Shown here: in pieces, positions 57,741 through 64,000 of the stretch
Layout of the letters: the number at the start of each line of letters is the position of its first letter
Numbering within the stretch: the stretch's first letter is position 1
Source: Isoetes taiwanensis
Taxonomy: Eukaryota; Streptophyta; Lycopodiopsida; Isoetales; Isoetaceae
Direction of reading: 5' to 3'
DNA: 64,000 nt
Assembly (NCBI GenBank): GCA_021234155.1
Contig: JAJEKV010000315.1
Span: 1-64,000 of the forward strand
Program-made: the position numbers and the translations under genes
Notes under the pieces: generated by a model
Told to the model about the DNA's origin: nothing
Databases searched by the model: none
The model's input: only the letters and a program-made list of their open reading frames with translations

Positions 57741-58980
57741 TTGGTGCCTTCCCAACTACATGTCCATCTCTGTCAATAGGAGGAGGTACTTCTCCTATGG
57801 GCCAAATTGTAACCATCTTTTTATCTCTTCGGGTCAAACCCGGATAGGGGAACCCTCGATTCAGCCTTTAGAAGTTCAACCCCATAGCCATGGCCGGAGG
57901 AGGAGGAACATGCTAATTTGTGCATGAGCAAGAAGAAGAGGAAGAAGAGGAGGAATACGAGTCGGACCCCGAAGACCTCGATCTAGAGCAAGAGAGGCAG
58001 CAAGCAGAACAGCAGATCCAAAGCTTCGAAGAGGGACTGAGAGCAACAAGAAGAGCCCCACCACTTTCGGGCGGGGCATTACAAGCTTGACACCGGTGTT
58101 CATAGCGGCGAGGCATATCTAACCCTTCATGACATTAAGAATCTTCCACAAAGGTCGTGACGGAGGTCTTAGGGTAGATGAGATTTTGCATCTCCCTCGG
58201 CAAAGAAGCGGACCTCGGACGACTTCATCGTCGAGAAGCTCGGGACTTCCCTATCAAAGATAAGAGAAGCCGGAACCTTCGGCGAGACTTCATCGGATAT
58301 AGAAGCTTACGCAGTATCGGGAGATGATGACCGAAAAAGGAATTGCCCCTGAGGGAGGAGTTCATGGCGGTCGGGAACAAATGGGCATCAAGGGCAAGTC
58401 CACCTCGGCATTATTTACAGAAGCTCGCCAACACCAATCACGAAGCAACATGGAGGCGATTATCAACCTAAGGAGGCTGGTGCACCAAGACGAGGAGAGC
58501 TAGAGGAAGTACCGGTGGACGACTTAGCGGGAAGGCAGGGGCAACTTCCTTGTCCGCAAAAAGAAGCGGGGCATGATAAAGCGCTTTAGATACTACCCGT
58601 TCTTTGCTGGAAGCGGAAGAATAGCGGTTATTCACCGCCAATTTAGCCCACGAGGCGAAGAAGGGGTCTTTATGCTTATCGCCCTCTCAGGATTTGGGCA
58701 CCATGCTCGATTAGCATCAAACATCGATCATGTTGTCCACGATCAAAGGCGATTGCATTGACCATCTTCGACTTTGCAATCCTTTTATAGGCGAGGCGGA
58801 TTGGCATTGGCGCCGATACCGCGTATACATCAGATAGGAGAATTGAAGACATGGAGGCAGCACTCCAAGGAGGGACGGCAACAAATATTCTCAGGAACTT
58901 AACAGGGTCATTAGGTACGGCCCAAGTGAAGAAATTTTTGGAGGACCACCCTGACTACCTCAAGAAATTTCAAGAGTAGA
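57741..58980 (+). pseudogene. second charged Gag-like stretch
   Basis: After the primer-type junction at 57711 come acidic frames (EEEEEEYESDPEDLDLEQER in the plus strand near 57930-57985), scattered pieces and a clean C-terminal end, ALQGGTATNILRNLTGSLGT then QVKKFLEDHPDYLKKFQE and a stop at 58978, followed by an AT-rich flank with repeated TATA. Family not recognised; its layout parallels the preceding unit, which suggests two related modules. Confidence 0.3.
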
Positions 58981-59319
58981 AGTTTATTAATTTGCATATA
59001 AATGTTTTAATATATATATATGAATATAATATATATCTCTTTTTGTGTATAATTGTTCCCTCAAATTGTATAAACAAGTAAAGCAACGTAACACACAAAA
59101 CAAGAACTAATGATCGAGAATGTAACTCTAATGTGCATGCGGCTAAATTACTAGAAACCTTGATGAACACAGGCGAGAACAAGAACATACCCCCTTCCGG
59201 AGAATTTGCTTTAATTTAAGCAAAGAATAACAGGAAGAGGAGCTATCCCAGATCAGATCGGACATCCACGACTATTAAGGGCATTGTTAGCGGGGTAAAG
59301 AATAGGAGGACAGGACTGA

Positions 59320-60360
59320 ATGTACCCTTCCGAAAACACCGGTGGCCGGACAAAGGCAACAAAGGAAGAGAAGCGAAGGAGAAGATCTCCTAGTTCGGGA
59401 TCCTCGAGCTCCGGATACTCGGTCGGCACCGAAGAGCAGGAAGAAGAGAGACGGGATTCGGCGAGGATCCAAACGATGGCGGGGCGGATCACGGACCAAT
59501 TACGGAAGAAAGTTGACTCCATTTAGTAATGTGTGGAAGCGAGAAAGTTAAAGCGGTTCTCGGGAGAAAACAGATCCGAATGGAAGCAGAGGTGGCTATC
59601 GACGAGATGAGTGAGTCGGGCAACGCCTATGGCATGAAAGATAAAGATAAAGGCGGGGTAAAACAGCAAACCTCAAGGGAGCAGCCAAATTTGGTGGAAG
59701 GGTATGCTAAAGCTCACCGGTACGGCGAAAGGACAGGTTTGCAAATTCGGGAAGTTCGCCAAAGGCGTTCAAACATCATTATGTGCCAAGAGAACATAGG
59801 TGCAACATGATGCAGCGGTTCTATAGGCTGCAACAAGGCAACAAATCGATGAAATACACGGAAGAATTTATGAGACTAAGGCTTTATGTGCCAAAGTTGA
59901 GTGAAAAGCATGCTTGGTGGAAGGCTATATCGAGGGGTTGAACGCGAGATCCATAAGCTGGCCAGGGCAATAAACCCCAAGTCCGTCGGAAGCGAGGCGC
60001 AAAGGCCATAAGTTTGCAAGGAGCGGGACCGCAAGAGCATGCACCAAGGCAGCAATATTTCCGGGATAAGGGGAAGGGCTGAGGAGGCTATAGCCCTGTG
60101 GCTGCAAGCCCGCATAGCAAGACGCAGACAACTCAAATTATGGGAAGCAAGGCAACATAAGTGGTGGCAAAGGTGAAAGGAAAGCGTGTAAGCTTCAAGG
60201 AGCAAGGGCGAGGTCTAACTATTCCCAAACGGTGAGGCAATTTCCCGTATCCATTCCAAGGAGAAGAAGCAGGAGTGCATAGAAAAGCAGCTATGTTTGA
60301 ATGCTTCCGGCCGGGGCATAGGACCAACAATTGCCCCCTGATAATGAATGCGGCATTGGC
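59320..60360 (+). pseudogene. chromovirus gag, frameshifted
   Basis: An Arg/Ser/Glu-rich start (EEKRRRRSPSSGSSSSGYSV) is followed by the retrotrans_gag wording MMQRFYRLQQGNKSMKYTEE, then FMRLRLYVPKLSEK (near 59808-59920). A CCHC knuckle remnant reads CFRPGHRTNNCP near 60300-60340, with one cysteine apparently lost to an indel. Gag packages the element RNA in a virus-like particle. Several frame changes are needed to read it through. Confidence 0.6.
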
Positions 60361-60499
60361 AGAACTGGGATGGGAGACACCTTCGGACCTTGCGGCATTT
60401 ATTTTACACTCCAGACTACATCCATGGTGAGTGTCACATTTTCGCGACTATTGATACAGGAAATGCAGAAAGTGGTATAAGGTGATCTCCACGGCCCAG

Positions 60500-62370
60500 G
60501 AAAGCCCAAGAGAAATCCTTTGTAGTATTGATAGACTCAGGGAGCAGTCACAACTTTGCATCCCCTAGGATGGTAAGCATGTTGAAGCTAAAGCCGCTAA
60601 AGTCCAAGCCCAGGCCGATCGTGTTAGCCAATGGAGCAATTAGGCATCTGTGAGGGAAGAGAATAAACTTCAATGTAGACTTGCGGCGTTAATGTTGCAT
60701 TGGGAGGCGAAGTCATGAATATAGGCAAGTATGACGATTATTGGAATGGAATATCTTGGACCAGCGAGGAGCAATCATCGATTGTGGGAAATGTAAGGTG
60801 ACCTTAACAACTCCGTGAGGGCAAGGTCATCGAGATCACGTGTAAAAAGTAACCCCAATCATGCAATGCATGAGTAGTGAAAAATTGCTTAAGTGCATAA
60901 GAAAGCAGCAAGTGGCCTATCTCCTTAAGCGGGCTCGAAGATCATGGGTAGGGAGAGAAATAAAGAGATCAAAGAATCTAGCAAGCTTCCCGAAAGCCAA
61001 TAGCGAGTTGATCGAGGAATTTCCCGACTTGTTTTCTGATGAGATTAAGCGACTTTAGCCCTATAGAGGAGTCGAAAGTGTGAAATAGCACTTGAACACA
61101 CGGGACGAAACCTACAAAGCAAGGCACCTTATAGGATGTCAACCGAGGAGTTGACCGAGTTAAAGAAGCAATTGCAAGAATTGCTAGACCTAGGATTCAT
61201 AAGACCTAGTGTCTCCCCGTTCGGAGCCCCCTATTCTCTTTGTGAAGAAGAAGGATGGGAGCCTTAGGATGTGCATTGATTACCGCCCGGTTAAATAAGC
61301 ACACCATCAAAAATAAGTATGCCTTGCCTAGGTCGAGATGACTTAATGGATCATTTAGGGGAGCAAAGATCTTCTCCAAAATAGATCTCGGATCAGGGTA
61401 TCACCCAGATTAGGATCAAAGAGGAAGACATCCATAAGGCAGCGTTCGGGACAAGATATGGGCACTATGAGTTCTGATTATGCCCTTTGGATTGTCTAAT
61501 GCACCAGCCACATTCATGAGGTTAATGAACGGCGTCTTGGCAATTTTTAGATTCCTTCATCATAGTCTTCTTGACGATATCTTGGTGTACAAAGAAGTCC
61601 TTGGGGGAGCACGCAAACATTTGAGGGAAGGTGCTTGAAAAGTTAAGAAGGCATCAACTCTTTGAAGTTATCGGGTGCCACCGCGAACGGAAAAAGTGGA
61701 GTACTTGGGGCACGTGATCACAATGAGAAGGCATTTCCTGTAGACTGAAAGATCGAAGCCGTGATCCGGGATCGGCTGGCCGCACCTAAGAACACGATGA
61801 AGTCGGGGGAGCTTCCCTAGGCCTAGCAGGCTATTATAGAAGATTTGTGAAGAATTTTGCCAAGGCAGCGCCATTAACGGATCTCACAAAAGGTGGGAAG
61901 ATAAAAAGATTGGGCATCTCATTGGCAAAACAAGGCCAAAAAGCATTTGAGACACTAAAGGAAGCTTTGACGACAGCGCCAGTTTTGGTCTTGCCCGATC
62001 CGACCAAAGATAAGCTCGCAGCAACAGATGCTAGCGGAGACGGCGTATTGCAGCAAATCCTCATGCGGGAAGAAAAGAGTAGTGGCCTATGATTCCAAGA
62101 AGTTGAGCGGCCGCCAAGCGTAATCCAACTTACGCGATCAAGAGCTCCGGCCATAGTAAGGGCTTTAAGAATTTGGAGGCATTATCTTTTGGGAAGAAAA
62201 CGAAGCTAGACTGAGATCATCAAAGCCTTCAATACATATTTGCTTGACTTAGCTCCTTAATTTGAGGCAAAGGAGATGGATGGAGTTCTTGGAAGAATAT
62301 GACTTTGAGATAAGTTATATAAGCGGGAAGCTCAACGTGGTTGCGGATGCCCTTTCAGGAAGCCATTGGC
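60500..62370 (+). pseudogene. chromovirus protease, reverse transcriptase and RNase H, frameshifted
   Basis: Protease: SFVVLIDSGSSHNFASP near 60516-60570, with the catalytic [21 protein letters not shown] near 61240-61290, then [43 protein letters not shown] and the LDDILVY catalytic box near 61572-61592. RNase H: AFETLKEALTTAPVLVLPDP and ATDASGDGVLQQIL (open at 61847-62092), then the end near 62290-62360 ([19 protein letters not shown]). Nearly all breaks are one-base gains or losses, for example gtcttcttgacgat where one more base would keep VFLDD in frame. Confidence 0.8.
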
Positions 62371-62539
62371 AACAAGAATTCATTGTAACGCCATATCAAC
62401 ACTTTCGTAGTTTAGTTTGGCAAGAAGATTGAGGAAAAATTGCCACGGACCTCGACTTCAAAGGAAGTTTAAGAAAGCATTTCAAAGAGGCCGGGACCGA
62501 GCAAGGAAAGGGAGATGTTCAGCACTACAAGAAGGAGGG

Positions 62540-63266
62540 AAATTTGCTATATTATAAAAAAAAATAAATTGTGTGTGCCAAAATCTTTGAAGTTAGAAAG
62601 CTTATCTTGAATGATACACACAATAGTCCCATAGCGGGGCATGCGGGGGTTCATGAAGACATACTTCAAGGTTAGAAGCGAGTTATTATTGGCCCGGCAT
62701 GAAGAAGGAAATAGCAAAATATATTAGAGTGCCGGATATGCGGCCGGACAAAGGCGGAACAGCTCGAATTCGGTGCCTTGGAACCATTGCCCGTACCCAA
62801 CGCTAAGTGGGAGGTAATAAGCATGGATTTCATTACAGGACTCCCAAGAACAGCAAGGGGCAAAGATGCCTTGATGGTGGTAGTAGATAAGTTGTCAAAG
62901 ATGGCACACTTTGTGCCGTGCAGGACAACCGATACGGCATTAGACACGGCTAACTTATTTGTTAAGGAGATTTTTAGGCTCCATGGCATGCCGAGGGAGA
63001 TAATCTCGGATAGAGACTCCAAGTTTATGAGCGCCTTTTGGCAGGACCTATTCACCACCATCCAGACAAAGCTTTCGATGAGCACGGCATATCATCCCCA
63101 AACAGATGGTCAGACGGAGAGGACAAACAGGATCATCGAAGATATGTTAAGAAGCTATGTATGGAACAAGCAATCCAAGTGGGATGATTTCATCCACTTA
63201 GTAGAATTTGCATACGCTGCCAAAGACCAAGGAGGAGTCATCGCAGATGAGCCCTTTTATGATTAA
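62540..63266 (+). CDS. chromovirus integrase, zinc finger and intact catalytic core
   Basis: The H2C2 finger reads NDTHNSPIAGHAGVHEDI and ECRICGRTKAE (62600-62760) with breaks between. The core frame 62778-63266 is uninterrupted: KWEVISMDFITGLP, IISDRDSKFMSAFW and YHPQTDGQTERTNRI give the D-D-E triad of integrases. This enzyme joins element cDNA to host DNA. It is the longest undamaged coding piece in the element, but as written it is not fused in frame to the RT part upstream, so function is doubtful. Confidence 0.8.
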
Positions 63267-63960
63267 TTACTTGCATCGTTGTCTTACCCCGGGATACTTG
63301 GCACAACCCGTGTCCAAGGTGGAAGTCTCCAGCCAGATGCTTTTCGGGAAATGCAAGACTTGGTGGAGGAAGTGAGAGGATACCTCCTGCAGCAGAAGAA
63401 GCAGAAAAGCATCGGCCACGACAAGCATAGGACAAGAAGAGAATTTGAAGTGGGAGACAAAGTTTGGTTGAAGATCAAAGTCAAGGTGCCAAGCTCGCGA
63501 TCGGCAATTGCAAGAAGCTTGCTCCAAGATGGGCTGGACCCTTCAGGATAGAGAAGAGAGTAGGTACCCAATCCTACAAGTTGGACCTTGACACATCTTA
63601 AAATCCATAAAGTTTTTTCCACGTAAGTCCGCTAAAGAGGCACACCCCCAAACCCCAGGAAGTATTGGAGACAAATGAGTTTTTAGAAATGACGGACGAA
63701 AGCATATTGAAATCGTCCCTAAGTCCTTCTTAATAGATCTTATAAGAAGACGAGAAGGTCAAAATTTCTCCAATACCTTGTGAAGTGGAAGCACTTACCG
63801 TGGAAGACGCTTTACGCGGGTACCGGAATCAGATCTTAAGAAGCAAGACCGAAGTTTATGGAGCAATGCAAGGGTCGGGCTCGCCACCGGAAGTAGTCGA
63901 CATCGGCAACCAAGAAATCATTTCGTGCATGTCGATTTGGTTTTAGATTTAAGCATGTGT
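63267..63960 (+). pseudogene. integrase C-terminal part with chromodomain
   Basis: A frame at 63279-63551 reads QKKQKSIGHDKHRTRREFEV then GDKVWLKIK, the usual end of the Ty3 integrase before the GPY/F module. Near 63769-63808 another frame reads LQYLVKWKHLPWK, the YLVKWK hallmark of a chromodomain, which in chromoviruses steers integration to marked chromatin. Frame changes separate the two. Broken as written. Confidence 0.75.
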
Positions 63961-64000
63961 AGCTAAGGTTAATCTACGATGCGACCTATGCTAGGCATGG

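Larger units (their letters stand above)
54174..64000 (+). mobile_element. Ty3/gypsy chromovirus, 5' LTR to chromodomain, runs off the window
   Basis: In order: 5' LTR (54174-55610), iMet primer site (55613), leader, a stretch with remnants of other LTR elements (about 55830-59200), gag, protease, RT, RNase H, integrase with zinc finger and core, and a chromodomain. The order RT-RH-IN is Ty3/gypsy and the chromodomain defines chromoviruses. The coding part is cut by many small indels; the integrase core is the only long intact piece. The 3' LTR and target-site duplication are beyond the window, so ownership of the LTR by this pol is likely but not proven. Confidence 0.75.

Overview
The window looks like plant nuclear DNA, most likely from a fern. 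The main evidence is a minus-strand PLS-type PPR gene (20875-22673) whose repeats carry the 'DMYAKCGSLEEA' and 'NRNVVSWGAMISGY' wording that I associate with fern and moss PPR families. Other support comes from plant-type LINEs with a DUF4283-like ORF1 and zf-RVT tail, LTR elements primed by plant-type tRNAs, a tau-like GST remnant and ELMO-domain exons with canonical GT-AG borders. There is no sign of bacterial gene organisation. The species call is inference only.

Layout. 1-10 kb: AT-rich DNA with broken gene pieces (a mobile-element-like fragment, a GT2 glycosyltransferase exon, an F-box/kelch-like remnant, a GST remnant) and an LTR fragment at 7.4-7.8 kb. 10,012-18,691: a minus-strand LTR element bounded by the 5-bp duplication TCTAT. 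Its LTRs are about 2.5 kb but its internal region is only 460 bp. Its 3' LTR is split by a second, 3,250-bp LTR element (10,114-13,363, duplication CTTTT) that seems to encode one Gag-like coiled-coil protein and no pol. 18.8-19.3 kb: a foldback MITE that is one long hairpin. 20.9-22.7 kb: the frameshifted PPR gene. 23,545-30,182: an end-to-end LINE with a 17-bp target-site duplication. 30-41 kb: pyrimidine-rich non-coding DNA with large microsatellites, a second LINE of another clade (36.5-38.8 kb) and a 20-22 bp minisatellite of CACC/GGTG units. 42.5-43.9 kb: a 5'-truncated LINE. 44.2-44.5 kb: the last two ELMO-domain exons. 49.7-54.0 kb: a large broken zinc-finger, transposase-like gene on the minus strand. 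54.2 kb to the end: a Ty3/gypsy chromovirus (LTR, iMet primer site, gag, protease, RT, RNase H, integrase, chromodomain) whose 5' part holds remnants of further LTR elements; its 3' LTR lies outside the window.

Nearly every long reading frame is cut by single-base frameshifts, including in elements whose target-site duplications are perfect. Either the sequence carries many consensus indel errors or the elements were inactive when they inserted. I see no clearly intact full-length host gene here. The ELMO exons are the best candidate for part of a live gene. The most unusual items are the nested LTR pair (giant-LTR element plus Gag-only element), the complete hairpin MITE, the CACC/GGTG minisatellite and the multidomain zinc-finger gene.
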